A stretch of DNA of 64,000 nt from Aptenodytes patagonicus (GCF_965638725.1 NC_134962.1:4161501-4225500), one strand, 5' to 3'. Positions 12,608-26,800 are shown, counted from the first letter of the stretch. Notes: generated from the sequence alone by a model not told the origin. Translations and numbers: made by a program.

Positions 12608-13299
12608 CGCAGAGCGCGGCCGCGCCCCGCCGTCGCCGAAGCGACGAACCACCTTCCTCGTCCCCGCGCCCGGAGGCGGGGAGAATGCTAATCAAGCACC
12701 GAGCCTCACAGCCCCGGGCCGCCCCACTGCTGGGGAGGCTGCTGGGCAATGGCGCGTCGGAGGGGCGGGGCTATGCAGATGAAGGCGGCACCGGGGTCCC
12801 CCGCTGCGCTGGGCGGCCTCACCTGGCGCGTTTCGGCGGGGACGCCGCAGCCTCCGCGGCACAAACGCACACGGTCGTGCTGTAGCCGGTGTCGTCTCGT
12901 TGTGCTTTGCGGCACGTTCGTACCGTCAGTCAGCTGCGGAGCGTGAGCTCGACTCACCATAACCTCTGTAGCACAAAGTGTTCTCCTGACTGAGAGGTGG
13001 GGGGAACCTTACCTTTCGCTCCCTCAGTACCCGTCCTGGCCGTGGGGCTCTCACGGGTGGGTCCCCCCGGGCCGCGCACGGCCACCTGGCCCACCTCCGA
13101 GGTTGTACGTGCCGCGGTTTGCTCCGCACCGATATGAATTTAAGCGGTTTTGTATTTTTTTTATATAACGTTCTCGCCGGCTCTGGGGCATGGCCCGTGT
13201 CACCCGTAGGCCAGGGGATGCAGCGTTGTGATTTTCGAGGTGTTCCTTCATGCCAGTGAGCTGCCGGCCAGCCTGTGTCCAGAGTCCCCCGTCTGCCCA

Positions 13300-16200
13300 T
13301 CCGGCGCGGCTGCTCTGAGCGGGTTAAGGGACGTCTGGAAACCCCAGAGAAATGGTCGACAAAACCACGGGCTGGTAGCTGTCGGGTTAGAGTCGTTCTC
13401 TACCAGGAGAGAAGCCGGCAGGTGGTTTTATTTCTGTAGCCCTGAACTTGCACTTGTTCATCCACAACAGGTAACTGGAGGCAAGTTCATAATAATCCCC
13501 TTCACTTCAGAGTAATTACTGGCGTGCTAAAGCAATTGAGACTCTTCGTAGATGTTGATGCAAGTATCAAAACTCTGAGGCAGGAGTTTAAAATTAATTT
13601 GACTCATAACATTTCTTTTAGATAACACCGGTTCCGCTCTTTTTATTTACCTTCTAATTTCTGAGTCTGCAAGGTGTTTTCTTTCACATACTCTTAAACT
13701 TCTTACGTGACCAGAGAGATTTGAAACTCTTTTCCACTGAAATGTCTCCTTCCCTCCCTTTTCATACCTGAAAGCTAAGAAGTGAATGAAATGTCATTGG
13801 ACCCAGCAACCAGAACTTTAAAAGGGAAAAAAATAAAAAATAAAAATATTGCAAAGCATGCACGGAGCGAGGTGCTTCAGGAGATCAGCCACAGGGATAA
13901 CAAGCATCCATCCTGAGGAGCTAGAAACCGATCGGTCCGGATGAAGGATGTCTCTTATCACTAAGACAGAACGACCCATTGATACAATTGCTGAGGGAGA
14001 CCTTCTTGTCCTCCTGAGCAGGAAATCATACGGGATGTCAGGAGGGGCCAGCGCAAGTGTGAACAAAAACCACTCGGGAATGACGAGCTGGAGCCTGAGT
14101 GAGGAACGGTAGGGAGCGAAGGAGGGAGATGAGTCACAGAAGCATTTATCCTCAAAATGACCTTCTGCCGTTGATACACTTTCTCAATGCAAAGCAAATA
14201 TAGGATTTAGCATATTAATTCTGTAGCACAGAACTTGTTCATCGGAGGTGGATACAAATGCTTTTTATTGGGGAATGGCTGCAAGGCCGGTGGGGGAAAT
14301 CTTCGCTACGCCAGACCTTTGCCACCAGAACATCTCGCCTGTGCAGGGGGTGGGAGAGGGGTCAGCAGGGCCAGGCAGGGGTGAACCTGTCCTAGTGGGG
14401 TGGCTGCGTCTCCGGGGGGTAACCCGGGTTTGGGCTCCTGCTGCAGACCAGAGACCGGCCGCAGACATAGCACCATGGATGCCCTTTTCATTGCTGGTTA
14501 TCTGCTGTGGGCACCAAAGAAACCTTGCAAGGAAGGGTGGTGGTCGGAGGTAGGAGTGACAGCAAAGGCCCACATCGTGATGGGATTTATTCCTCCACCA
14601 GCACTTACGTAAAGTATGTTTTCAGAGGTGCAGCAGCAAAAATATGAACCACTCCTTTGCTGCATGGCTCCCTCCTGCCCTCCCCAAATACTTTACGTGG
14701 TGCACTGTTGATTCTGGGATATTACTCATCCCTAAATAAGCTGACAGCTCCTGGCCATCAGCCACATGCTGACAGTATTTGAGACATGAATTAACAGTGA
14801 TAATGCTCCTTGCTCTGGCACAAATGTAAGGTTTTAAATGAAATCTCCACTGAGAATTTCTCACGCACGCTGGGACTGAAGAGCGTTTTGGGGTGGGCAC
14901 AGCTGGCTCTGAGGATGTCTGTCAGTCTCTCTGGATCCAGTCTTGCTATACCCTCCTGTGGTTTCATCCCTGTGTTCACCCAGACGAAGTTGCAAGGCAG
15001 GTGTTGTTGGGCTCATCTTTAGGGAATACAAATCTTTGGGAGTAGAGGATAATTTGTATCATTCCAAATCTGTTTTTAAGATTTTCCTGATTTGCCCAGA
15101 AAAGTGATTATTTTTTTCCAGTAAGCCCTGATTCAGCAACCCACTTCTGGACTGCTCAACGTTATAGGCTCGCCACTAAGCACAGAAGTATTCCTATTGC
15201 AGCTTTTAAGCAAAGGCCCACAAACAGAATATAAGCATGAATTTAAATTATTTTCTGACTGAACAGGCCTTTGTCATGACTAAGCAGCTGATCTGGAAGA
15301 GTTCTCCAAAAGGATCATGGAAAGAGAAATCCACTGTTTAGATGACCAAGGAATATTGAATTTGTGTAGCTTTTTCAGGTCTTAATTGAAGGCATGCGCA
15401 TTCTGAGCCCGCCACAAAATCCTCTCCCAGGCATTTTGTGGGCATTTGAGCTAAATGCCCATGCTTAGCAAAAATGAGGCTAATTGAAAAATTCTTCCTT
15501 TGTTAAATATTCAGGGGCTGCTCTCTAGCAATGTAAAATGACAAAACCCCAAACTTGGACAGGGAGAAGAATCTAGCTCCGTATTTGTCTCCCTCCCATG
15601 TTGGCAATGAGGGGAGAGAGCAGTTACCTTTTAAAGGAGATGGCATGGAAAATTTTGCCTTGCTGGAAAAAGTTTTGCAACATTAAAAGTAATTAAAATG
15701 GGGTTTTACAATGGAAAGTATTGAGCAACTGTCTCAGGCATAGGTGTAACCATCAGCTCCACCTATAATAAACCAAACTGTTCCCCTCCTGTGGGGCAAC
15801 GCAATCCGCTTAGAAAACTGATCCAAGCAAACCTTGTCACTGCGGCAGATTTACAAAACCCGAATTGTGACAGAATAAGGAAGGGCAGAATGGAAAAACA
15901 AAACACATTGATCCTGTAATCTAGAGATAATGCAACGAAATGTGGCATGTTACGGCAAAAAGACTGATCGTCTTTCACCAGTTGTATGTAAGCAGAGACA
16001 AATGCCTCTTCTCTCTTCCTCCAAATAAGCCGGTGGCCAAAGGCAGCCACTTCAGTCCCAACATGTGTGGGCAAGTGCTCACCTCTGCCACGGGAAGCTC
16101 TTTTGACTCCTTGCCATGGAGCTTCAAAACCAAACCCATTTGTTTAGCGAGTGCTCCAGCATCTTCTGCTTGGTGTTGCTTTGGTCCCTCCTCCGTGCCG

Positions 16201-19200
16201 TGCCCGTCTGCAGCGCGAGGCCGGGATTCCCAGCACACTGTGCCTCCACAGCGTTTCAAAGACACAGCGTTGTCCTTACAGTTCTGTGCCGAGTGTGCTT
16301 GGAAACACTCCTGCTCCTGTTTACCAACAGCTTCACCTCAGAGGAGCATCGTGCTTGTCCACACGTGAAAGCTAATCTGGATTAAGGGAGAGTGTGAATT
16401 AAAAGCAGAGTAGGAATCCCAAAATATCTCTGGGCAGATAAGCCCCAAGTTATCAAAACAATTGATTAAACATACCGTCACTAATTGCAAAATCAGTGGA
16501 GAAGGGAAGTAAGCGCGCTCAAGAGAGAAGGTCGCGCATCCTGGCACCGGCAGGGACGGGACAGGTTTGGGTTTACCCTCAGCCATCAGCCACAGGGAGA
16601 CGTGGACGTGGAAGCAGGACGTGGGGAAGGAGCAAACCTCGTAAGAGGATGAGCAGGAGTGCAGCCAGCAGCACAGCCCACGCCTGGTTATTGCCCGTCG
16701 GGTGGCAGTGGCTGTCGGGGCAGGAGCTCACCAGCCCAGGGCAGGTACCAGCCTCGACAAACACGTTGTGCCCAGGTGGAGACGGTGGTTTTCACATCCT
16801 GTTCTCTGCAGTTTTCTTGTTAAATATTAGTTGTGATTATTATCAAACGGCACACCCCTGCCACACTGTGCCGGAGGCTGTGCAAACATGGAATACAAAG
16901 AAACTTTCTGCCTTAAAGAGCTTGCAGTGGCAGGCTCTCCCTCTTCCCAAGTGAAAGGAGGCTGCATCCAGATACACGTGAGCCAGACACCACTTTGCAA
17001 AATGGGAAACATCCAAATCTTCCACAATCTGAATAATAAAGATTTCCTCCTATAGCCTGTCCCACCTCACAAGATAGACATTACGAATTCTATTGACGAT
17101 GACAGTGTATTTTGAGTTGCTGGCACTAAAAAAGGGAAGGTGTTGTGAAAGAGCTAGTATCACATGAATTTATTTAATATAAAAAAGACATTAAAAAAGC
17201 AGACATTGGTAACACTGATAAGGCTTTAGTGAAAACATGGTAATGCTGAAACCACATTAATTTTAACCAGAATCTTGAAGAAAAGCAATTCAAGAGAAAA
17301 AAGAATCCATAAATAATGAGGAACATGGCAAAAGCTGAATAAGTAGAAATAGCCAGTCTGTTAAAAGGCTGAATAAGCATGTTCTTTGTAACGGCATGGA
17401 AAGGAAAAGACACAACAGCCTGTATCCTCCACTTCAGCGATAATTTCCCTGGGAGCTGCACCCATTCAGCTGAGGGCAGCTCAGGGTCTGAGCCACTTCT
17501 CCGTGGTCAAAGTTGTGAAAGCTTAAAAGCCAAATGCTGAGCATACAAGGGACTTTCCACAGTAAGCCAGAAAGCTTCTTAAAAGACATGCTTCCTCACA
17601 AAGTCTAGATGTTACTCTCTGCTGAATCCTGAATTCTTCTAATTCCAGATATGACTTCTGGCGCTGGAAACTCCCGCTCCTGGATCTGAGTAGAGATGAG
17701 CAAGAGGTTGTGCTCGGGATAAAAATGGTCAGACAAAACTAGGTCGCTTCCATATCTCGTCTCACCTTCCCTGTGATGAAAGTCCGTGGTTTTCTTGCAT
17801 CTCCATAGCAGGGAAGATGGGAACGGATCAGCTTTGACTCACAGTTTCAATCCCCTACACACTTGTATAGGGTTTGGGCAGCACCGTAGGGGGATACCAG
17901 AGCCCCCGAGGAGCCCGACTTTTAGAAACCTGCTCCCACTGGGTACCCACGAGCTTCGGCTGTCTCTGTTTCAAGAGCAGATCTGAAGATGCTCTATTTT
18001 CCCAGTGCCCATGTGCCATCATGCTACCGCCAGTTGATCTGCCAACGATCAATGATGCTTTATATCCTAATAGAGATTTATTTGTCAAACTTGGCCACAA
18101 GAGTGTCTTATTTAGAATTAATTACAATGTCTGGTTTTAGCTACATGTACAGCAGCATGGCAAGTTACCCTTGTACTCTTTGGACCAAATTTCTATCTAT
18201 GGATGGTAGTACTTACATCAGAGATTAATTCAATGGCTTGCATGATGCTTTCTTTCTGGAAATTGAAGTCAATAGAAGCTAATTATACTTACTGATGCAA
18301 GATCAGAATTGACGTGTGAGTAAAATTTAGCCTGTCTGAGTGCTTCCTTGGTAACTTATCTCTGTCGCCAGGATCTCACCCGTCAGAAGCAGCTGAGCAG
18401 GACGGGTGTGCACGAGGCAGGGCGAAGGGACGCTCCTCACAGCCCGCAGGATGAGGGATATTTTCCTTTGGATGCTCCCCATGCTAAGTCAGAAAGTAGA
18501 ACAGATTTCTACTGCCCAGGTAATATGGAGGTGTTGCTGATGTCGGGTAAATTAATTTCATTAAGTTATTTAGTGAATTAGACACTATTAATTCAGTAGC
18601 ACAACGTTTCCCCAAGTCAGCACCAGCTCCCTCTCCATTTTGCTGGCTTTGTGGATGAACAGACAGCAGAGGAGTGTTTCCTGTGGCGTGCACATACATT
18701 TTTCAAGTGTTCCTGATGACACATCTACACTGTGCCCCACAGCACAGGGGGAGCCGCCGGGGCTGGCAGAGGTCACAGCACAAGGACAACTGCTGTCACA
18801 CCCGGGGTACCACAACCTCACGATGCAGCATGGAGCTCAGGCATCTACCGGCCCTGGGAATGGGCTTAGGCCAGTTCAGCCCTGCAATTTTGTAAAAAAT
18901 CCCTGGATTTTAACCCTACCATTTGTAGTTGCCAGCGACACCTGCAAAAAGGAAAAAAAACCCAAAACCCACTGGGTATAGCAGACTCTAAGCTTTTTTT
19001 TACTGATACACTATAGACTGTTCCAAATCAATTCAGCATGTAGTTTTCTTTAGCTTTGTAAAACTAACACCTTTGATCCAGCAAATATTTATATGCACAT
19101 ATTGGGACAGCCTCCTGTACTGAATGTAACAAAGTCCTGTTCACTGGTCCCTAGGCAACCACTAGAACAAACTAATTAGTAACTACAAATTCACACACAT

Positions 19201-21003
19201 CCATCAAAATAAGATCCAGATTAATTTTATTTTGCCTCAGTATCTTCTGTGCTTGAAAATTAGCATCTAAACTTGCCCGAAACAAATGATACTAATTTAC
19301 AGATTGGTTTTAAAAATAAGTATAAAAAGGGTCTCATCATGAAATTCCACAAAAAAAAAAAAAAAAAAGATAGGATATTTGAGCATGGACAAAAAAACCC
19401 CCATCAGATCCTGTCCCAGATCCTGTCCCAGATGGAGTTGGGAAGTTTGGCCCTGGATCTGAAGTCTGCTATACAAGCAATCCCCGCCAAGCAGAAAAAC
19501 TAATGTGCCTCCCTCATCAGCTTCTGTGTCAGCTACAGCTGACTCTATTTACTTTTAGCCCAGAGGAGGAACTGGGAGCAGAAGGAAAAGAAAAAAACCT
19601 TCATTGATATTCACAATGATGTCTTACATGTCCAGCGTTATTTTTGTCCGAGGGAGCTCTTTCAGAAAATGAGAGAAAACAAGTGATTAGGTGGAAGAAT
19701 GGCCGTCAGGAGTGCAGAAAGGACCCTGTTGTGGGGGAAGGGGCTGTATTACTCTGTCTATTAAAGTACCATGAATCATTTTGACTACTGTGTGTATATT
19801 TGGTAACAGAAAAGTAAGGTGGACTCAGCCTGGACACTGTAAAAACAGGGTTTGTTACCTTAGCTAAGCTAAGTGCCGAATTAGAAGTCTCTAATGATGA
19901 AGGCAGATTGGTTGAAATTGCAGCCGGCAAGTAGCAGTTCCCTCACCCTGATGGTGAAAGAAGGATAAAATCCCTCCTTGTCCCCATTTCCACGCAAAAG
20001 AAATTATGTCCTGAACCCAGAGCACAACCCTGCTCCAGCCCAGGGAGCTGTGCTGGGGCTGGGTGTTCACCATGGCTGAAAATCCAACTGCTGAGCTTTG
20101 TAAAGAGAGAAATCCTCCCTGGGCGTCTGCCTGGCTGGGTTGGCGGTGGTATTGCCCAAGCACCGAGCACAAGCACCCGCATCCCCAGCCATCCGGCCCC
20201 ACGGCCACGGGCAGGCAGGCAGGAAGGAGCCCTGCCAGCTGGCTGCCTGCTAAGGGTTTCCAGCAGTGAGAAACCACTCTGCCTGCATCGCTGCCCAGGG
20301 CCCCTTTCACATTTCAGTTCATTCCTTGTCACCGGGTGAGACGACCTGGCTGGGACCAGAGGAGGAGAAACCGCTTTACCTGTGCTTGGCCGCTCCGGAT
20401 GCAAAGCACACTTGCATTTTTCAAGCCCTGTCACTGGGAAGCAGATTCTGCAGGTACTTTCTCCTCGTTTACACGTAGGAAGGGTTTCTCCCTGGCTGAT
20501 GGAGCTCAATTTTGGCTCCAAGCATGGCATTTACACTGGTGTGAATAATGTCCAAGAACACACGACTCACAGGAAACTTCTAATTGACCAAGATGTGATT
20601 CATTAGGAGGCTTGCACTGTCTGAATTAAAACAGCATCACAAAAAAAAAAAAAAAAATCACTGAAACCCCCAGGCTGTCTGGCATGCAAGTGCCCCAGTA
20701 ACCCTGCTGCACTGGTGGGGGATGGCCAGGACTTCTTGCAGGCTGCTGCGGTGCCGAAGCTGCTGCAGCCCCTCAGGTGCAGAGCTGGAGTCTGCCGATG
20801 ATGCAGCTTGAGCTGGGTCCAGCTGAACCATCCTCCCTCAATGGCTCTCCAGATGCAGCCACTTGTTTTTTGGCAGTGGCTTTGCACGGAACAGAAGCAG
20901 CCCTTCTCTGGGAGCATGGAGGCAAAGGGAATGAAGACTGGGGCAGGAAGGAGTGGGGTGAGGAAGGAACAATGACCAATGAGCCTCCGATTTCCTCAAA
21001 TTA
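13300..21003. other. Intergenic stretch, no supported gene
   Basis: Mixed-composition DNA with many short open frames and no recognisable protein. A 12-mer partial tandem (AGATCCTGTCCC) lies at about 19406-19434 and A-runs at about 19351-19368 and 20640-20657. The piece around 15137-15170 (CCCTGATTCAGCAA...) resembles a widespread ancient amniote repeat, but I cannot fix its limits. Confidence 0.45.
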
Positions 21004-21395
21004 ATCGTAGAATCATAGAATGGTTTGGGTTGGAAGGGACCTCTAAAGGTCATCTAGTCCAACCCCCCTGCCGTGGGCAGGGACATCTTCAACTAGATCA
21101 GGTTGCTCAGAGCCCCGTCCAACCTGACCTGGAATGTTTCCAGGGATGGGGCATCCACCACCTCCCTGGGCAACCTGTGCCAGTGTTTCACCACCTTCAG
21201 CGTAAAAAATTTCTTCCTTAGATCTAGTCTGAATCAAATCTCTTTGATTGTTTTTAGTTTAAAAACATTACCCCTTGTCCTATCGCTACAGGCCCTATTA
21301 AAAAGTCTGTCCCCATCTTTCTTACAAGGCCACAATAAGGTCTCCCCTGAGCCTTCTCTTCTCCAGGCTGAACAACCCCAACTCTCAGTTGTCGT
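21004..21395 (-). mobile_element. CR1 LINE, 3'-end fragment
   Basis: Reading on the minus strand, the element ends with ATTCTATG/ATTCTACG 8-mer repeats at 21004-21022, the hallmark of CR1. Just upstream the frame encodes the conserved C-terminus of CR1 ORF2, including [23 protein letters not shown] and stop. It is about 390 bp and 5'-truncated; similarity fades near 21395. It closely matches the 3' part of the larger CR1 at 60723-62103. Short plus-strand frames over it are shadows. Confidence 0.9.
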
Positions 21396-23649
21396 AAACA
21401 CAGAGCATCCACTCCAGAAGCACAGAGCAGAGGTCTGGGAGGATTTCAGGCAGTGGGAAGGATGGACCTCGAAGGGAACCCCAACTCCTGCCTCCAAATT
21501 AAAGGCTGGAGTGAGGCTTGTTGTGACTTACCATCATCTCTGCCTTGGCAACATCCTCCGCTCATCCAGGGCCTGCTGCGAGGTGGATCGCTTTCCCAGT
21601 CTATTCCTCTTCCCAGCTATTCAATACAAACTCACGAATTTGGGTGCATGGCCCCAGACTGTGGCCCCATGGATATCCCACCACTGCTTCGCCAGGCAGC
21701 ACCGGAGCGGGGTCTCCTGCACACGTCTGTGTGAGCACAGGCAAAACCAAACATGCAGAGGCAACTGGAAAGCCAGGCAAGCGATGGGGACAGTCGGGGA
21801 AGAAATTTCAGGCCACTAAGTGTGAGCACAGGAGCGTCCACCCACCCCTCACTTGGGTTGTGCCATACATGGTCCACCTGATGATGCCCAGCAAGTTCAA
21901 CCCTCTATCCGGTTGCAGAGGGGAATAGATACGCTCCCAGGAGAGGGACATTGTGATATTGGGCTTTCCAGATTCGCAGCCACTGAGGTGATAAAATGCA
22001 GTGGTTGGAAACCAGACAAATAGCCATCCCTCGCAGCACTCAGATCAGTGCTGGGTGTTTTTCTAGCCCAGAGAGGGATTAGTCCGGAGCGGCCCTATGC
22101 CAAGTGTCAGAAGGGAGACACAAGAGCCCTTTCAGCCATGGTGAACTTTATCAGGTTTTCAGTAGGAAAAAAAGATTATCTGCTCACAGAGCAGCCTTGT
22201 GAGGCTTCACATGTTCTCACCGCTTCAGGCAAACAGCAGTGGAAGGGCTTTTTCCTATCTTTTGTATGTGCAGCCACTCTTTAATGTAAATGTACTTACC
22301 AGAAATTGAATAACTCCCACGCGAGTGATTTTATACCCATCCAACATTTAAATTATGAATGCAATAATCTGCAGCACCATGAGTTACAAGGCAAGGCTAG
22401 AATTCCCGAGGCAAGAAAAGTCTATTTTTAGACCTTTCAAGCTGAAATTTTTACTAGATGTGGAAATTTGCTTCCTTCTGCTGCGTCGGGTGTTAATTTG
22501 CATTAAAAGTTTCAGGGTTTTGTTTTTCAGACTTTTGGGTGATGCCTGGTCAAACAGCAGAAAACAAAGCAGCTACTTTCTGCCACCCATCACTGGGGAA
22601 AGAGTGCAAGAAGGAAGCCCCGCATGTGGCTCTGCAGCTCTGCCCGGGTAATTGGTTGCCTAATGGGGTTACTCTGAGATCACAGGGAAGTGATGAAATT
22701 GGTTGTTTCCCTTGATGACATCCTCTGGCTGGGATGTAACCTGGCTCGGGAGTTGTGTGTGTCCTCCTCGAGCAGGGGCTGTGCTAACCCTCGCCGAATC
22801 GTTCCAGTTTTAGCAGTTGTACAACACTGCTGTCTAGAGATTTCAGAAAAGATGCTCCTGACTCATATTTGCAAATGCCATTTATATTCATGGGTTATTT
22901 TCTTCTCTAGTTTTTTTGAGGATTTTTTTGTATTGCAGGGGCTTGTTTTACTCATTGCTCTTTTTCTGTGTGTGGTACCCAAGAGAGACCGAAACACGGT
23001 GCAAACCTCTTGTTACCCAATTGTGCGTGGCAGCAGCAGAAAATAAATGAGAAAAAAAAGGATCAGATACATCACAATAACCAGGAGCTCCTTTCTGCTG
23101 GGCGCTGCGAGGGGTCTGTGTCATCCAGAGCACGGAAGAAGCACCGGTCCAGGATGAGCAGCTCGGGGGTGGATCACTTTTTGCTTCACGTAAAGGCATT
23201 TATCAGCAGGGCTGATAATAACTGGTTGGCAAAATGCGATGCTCCTTCCAAATCAGGACTGTAGAGCAATGCCTTCCACGCCAAGCTCCACCTGGGATTA
23301 CAGCGGGGCGAGAAATCCCAGCCCTGGCTGGGAGAAGCCACTCTCTTCTCCAGACAAATCACCCCATCACCATTTCTTAATCAAATGCTGCCAAAATGGG
23401 AGTGCTGGTACCGACTTGTCTGCCCAAACCCAGCTGTGTGGCAGCTCAGTGGCAAGAGCTAAGCATTGTTGTTGTGCCTGTGAATATCATATATGGACCA
23501 TGTACAGAAACAGATGCTGAATCTCTGTAGGAGCCCAGGTTCCCCAATACCCCATGAAAGGCTGTAGAAGAGTAGATGGACCTTAATTTCCTCCCTTTTG
23601 CAGAGAAATGCACTGCTTTCCCTGATGTCATCAGGCTTTGGTTGTGCTT

Positions 23650-23664
23650 GGGGGGGGGGGGGGG
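23650..23664 (+). repeat. G15 homopolymer
   Basis: Fifteen consecutive G residues follow TTGTGCTT and precede AAGATTG. Such a run can form a G-quadruplex and is prone to length variation and sequencing error. Confidence 0.85.
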
Positions 23665-23799
23665 AAGATTGTGGCAAATGGAGATGCAATTCTCTTAAAA
23701 CATTGTCCTTTTTGAGAAGTAGCAGCAACAAAAATTGCACGAAGATCAAAGAGAAAGGAGGCTGTACTCAGGGACAACTCAAAAATAATACGGGGCAGT

Positions 23800-23880
23800 T
23801 GCTGAGCAACTCTCCAATGCAAAGTATTGCTATTTTCTGGTTCCTCCCCCATCTGTACAAGAGGGATGGTGTCTAGTATT
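23800..23880 (+). repeat. Possible MIR-type SINE fragment
   Basis: The order GGTTCCTCCCCCATCTGTAC...GGGATGG resembles the conserved MIR segment with 'tttccccatctgtaaaatggggat'. Only about 50 bases are convincing. Confidence 0.35.
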
Positions 23881-26800
23881 AGTCAAAGAAAAAGTCCGTG
23901 TGATTGCCTGAGTACAATTAGATCTAAGGTCTTCACAAACAGCTCCTATCAATCAACCTCAAGCCATTGATCTTACATCTAAAGCACTTATTGAAAAATA
24001 AATTATGCTTTTTTTATCTAATCAACTATTAAGGATTCTTTTCTTCCTTTTTGAGGCTGGGTAAATAAAATTTTTCCATCAGAGCTTGCTTAATAATTAT
24101 TCTGGACACACAGTGGACCAAATCCTGAGTGCGAAGCAAAGCGATGACTCAGAAACCAAAAGCTGATTTCTTTTTCTCTGGTCTTCTTTTTTTGTTGGAA
24201 TAGCTATTCTTTAACCAGGCGTTCACACAATTTGGTGCACACTGCTAAATGCATTCCCATAATCAGGGTATTGTCTGTTATCTGCCTAGAGCTGTGAAGC
24301 ACATGTGCCACGGGGATCTGCCTGCTTCAAAGTGGTACCCAAGGATTTTACCTTTCTCCTCCCACAGTTGGTTCGTCCCTGTCCTGCTTTTGTGCGGCTG
24401 CTCGCGCTTGGTTCCAGATGCAAAAATGCTTTTGTCCTCCGAGGAGGGGCAGCAAGTAGCCATCCGTGGGGATCATCCAGCATCAAGATTGCACTGACAC
24501 TGTCAGACGGCGCGTGACATCGGGAAGGGCCTGGAGGGGCAGACGCCATGACAACTCCATAGCAGGGCTGGGACCTAAGTCAGGTGGTCGCCATCCTTTC
24601 GCTCCTGCCGGGGTCCCTGGGGAGGAGATGTTTAGATTCCCCGATAGCCATGGAAATATGTCGCTTCATCTCATTTTGTTGCAGAAGTGAATAAACTTGA
24701 GGCTCCAAAAAATGAGGAATTAGCAAGACTGCCTTGGGGTTGACGCAGGCGAGCCGGGCAGGGAAGCAGGTCTGTGTGTTCAGATCTCTGCCAACACACA
24801 TCTGGAGTATGAGGCTGTGGCCCACTGCCTGCAACCCCTTGACGCACACAGAGTGATGGAGGGGAAAAGCCCAGAGCTCCCCTGATCTCCACCCCAGCCC
24901 GCAGAAATGGGGGGACCCCACTTTTCCATCACCCTCTCCAGTGGGGCAGGATGGAGATGAGACTGGACACCCTGCCGTGCACCCCACTGGGAAGGGTCCC
25001 TGCGAGCATCCCTGGAGCGGGGTCAGCTACAGGATCAGATCAGGGACCAGCCGAGCCCCCGCACGGTGCTTCTTCCCAGAGGACGGACCCGAGGCAAAAC
25101 AGATGCTTGATCCACGTGGGCATCGGCGTGGCAGGGCTTGCCCTGCTATTTTCCAGTGTTTTTTAAAAAATACCCTTTGAAAGCAGCGCAGCCAGCTCAG
25201 CTCTGCCTCTTGGATGTTGGCAGGCTGCCACCCTTTAATTAAGTCTGCTGTTATGTCTAACGCTGGTGGCAGCGTTTCAGGGCGGCAGTGTGGAGGCTGT
25301 GGGAATCAGTGCCGGAGATCAGGTGGCTGCGGAGCTGTGTGATGACTTAGACGTTCGGGCTAATATGCCAGAGTAATAGTGTCAATATTACCACCCTTGC
25401 TGATCAGATCGGCTGGTGAGCACAGATCCAGCCAGGGCACGGAAAAACTCCTTTGCCTGCAGGGAAGAGGGTGGCTGGGAGCAGAGGGCTTTGGTTTGAA
25501 ACCCAGCTCCTCACTTCATGGCACAAACCGTGGGGAAAAGTGCTGCCAGAGCCCCCTCTAAAGTCCCCTGGTACCAAGGTGTCTGCCAGCAGCGTGAAGC
25601 CAGCTCAGCAGGCTCAAAGCCGCACTCACCTGTGCCCCGTGCCCATGGGCAGCCCATGCTTCGAGGGCTGCCGTTGGTCCGTGCCCGGCTGAACTGGGCC
25701 TGAGCTGAGCTTCCAGCCCAGGCGAAAGGAGCGGGGACTGAAGAAGGGGCAGCTTTTGCATCTCTCACTGTGCTGGAAACCAGACCGCAGGTCAAGTCTG
25801 GGTAGTTTTGCCTCCACTTCTGGTTGCTCTGCATGCAGCAGCTCAGATTCACGCTGTATCACGTGTACATCGATAAAATTAGAGTCTGTGACCAGGTGCA
25901 TTTCACTGTTACGGACCCTCTTTCTTGCAAGGTGCAAGTTCTTATTGGTGCTTTCTTCAACCTCATTTCTCCTCGCACGGCCTCCCGGGAGGAGAGGTCT
26001 GTTCCTCTTCCGTCCACCCAGCCGCTCCGGTTGTGCAACCCCAGGATTGCATTTTTATGCCAGTGTGCAATGACTGTGCCCAGGACACGGTGACGAGGCA
26101 CAGAGAAGCGTGTGTCCACCTCAGACCCAGCTTTCTAGCAGCCACGCTGCAACTCCCCGTCCCCACTGTCAGCTGTGTCCTGCAGGGAGTGTGAAAGCTG
26201 AAGGGGATGCTTTGGAAAATCAGCTCCACGTTGCAAAGTGCTTTGGGATCTTGACTGGGATGTGGGACTCTGCCTCCACCAAGTGATCAGCAGAAAGAAG
26301 AGGAGAGAAAAGCCTGCTCAAGGCGGCACTTGTGTAACTGCAGACTGGTGCACAGCACCCTGCGATTTGTATTCTGCCTCCTGATCTTCATCAGCTGTAC
26401 CCCGCTGCCCCAGAGAAGCTAATTGTTCCCTTGTCCCCACAAGGCAGGCTGATTTGATCGGCTCTGCTTGCAGATAATGCCATAGACAGAGCGGTGTTGC
26501 AATTAAATATTTTCCCTGCTCTATGCTAATGAGAAGCAGGAAGAGCTAACAGAATGCACAATGGCAGATAATTACAGGCCAGCAATTACCGACACAATCC
26601 TCTTTCCTCCTTGTCCTCGCACTGCTTTTTCCACTGCTACACACTTGCCATGAGCCTGACACAGCGACCGGAGCTGTGAAGATGATGAGCAGAGCAACAG
26701 AAGAGCTTTTTGAAGCACATCCCCCTGAAGCTACATCAGCCCTGACCATCTCTTCATGGCGTGTTTCTGCAGGACTGCATGGCCAGGGCAGGGAGGGGGA

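Larger units (their letters stand above)
11930..13100 (-). promoter_or_regulatory. CpG-island promoter of a leftward gene (OSBPL2 by synteny)
   Basis: GC content rises sharply from about 11.93 kb and CpG dinucleotides are dense to about 13.1 kb, after 12 kb of AT-rich DNA. Three strong minus-strand splice donors lie inside or at its edge: CCAG|GTAATG ending at 12494, CCAG|GTGAGG ending at 12823 and AAAG|GTAAGG ending at 13013. A CCAAT box (12603-12607) and an ETS-type GGAAGTG (12561-12567) are present; no TATA box is obvious. In mammals the gene next to HRH3 on this side, transcribed away from it, is OSBPL2. That assignment is inference, because no coding exon of it was identified. Long open frames across the island on both strands are by-products of high GC. 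Confidence 0.7.

Noticed and set aside
11992-12885. 297-codon plus-strand frame in the CpG island
   Set aside because: Pro/Arg/Ala-rich translation of GC-rich promoter DNA with no domain; similar open frames occur on the other strand.
19943-20530. 195-codon minus-strand frame
   Set aside because: No recognisable domain, no splice context, and overlapping frames on both strands of similar length.
21103-21819. 238-codon plus-strand frame
   Set aside because: Its first third is antisense CR1 and the rest has no similarity.
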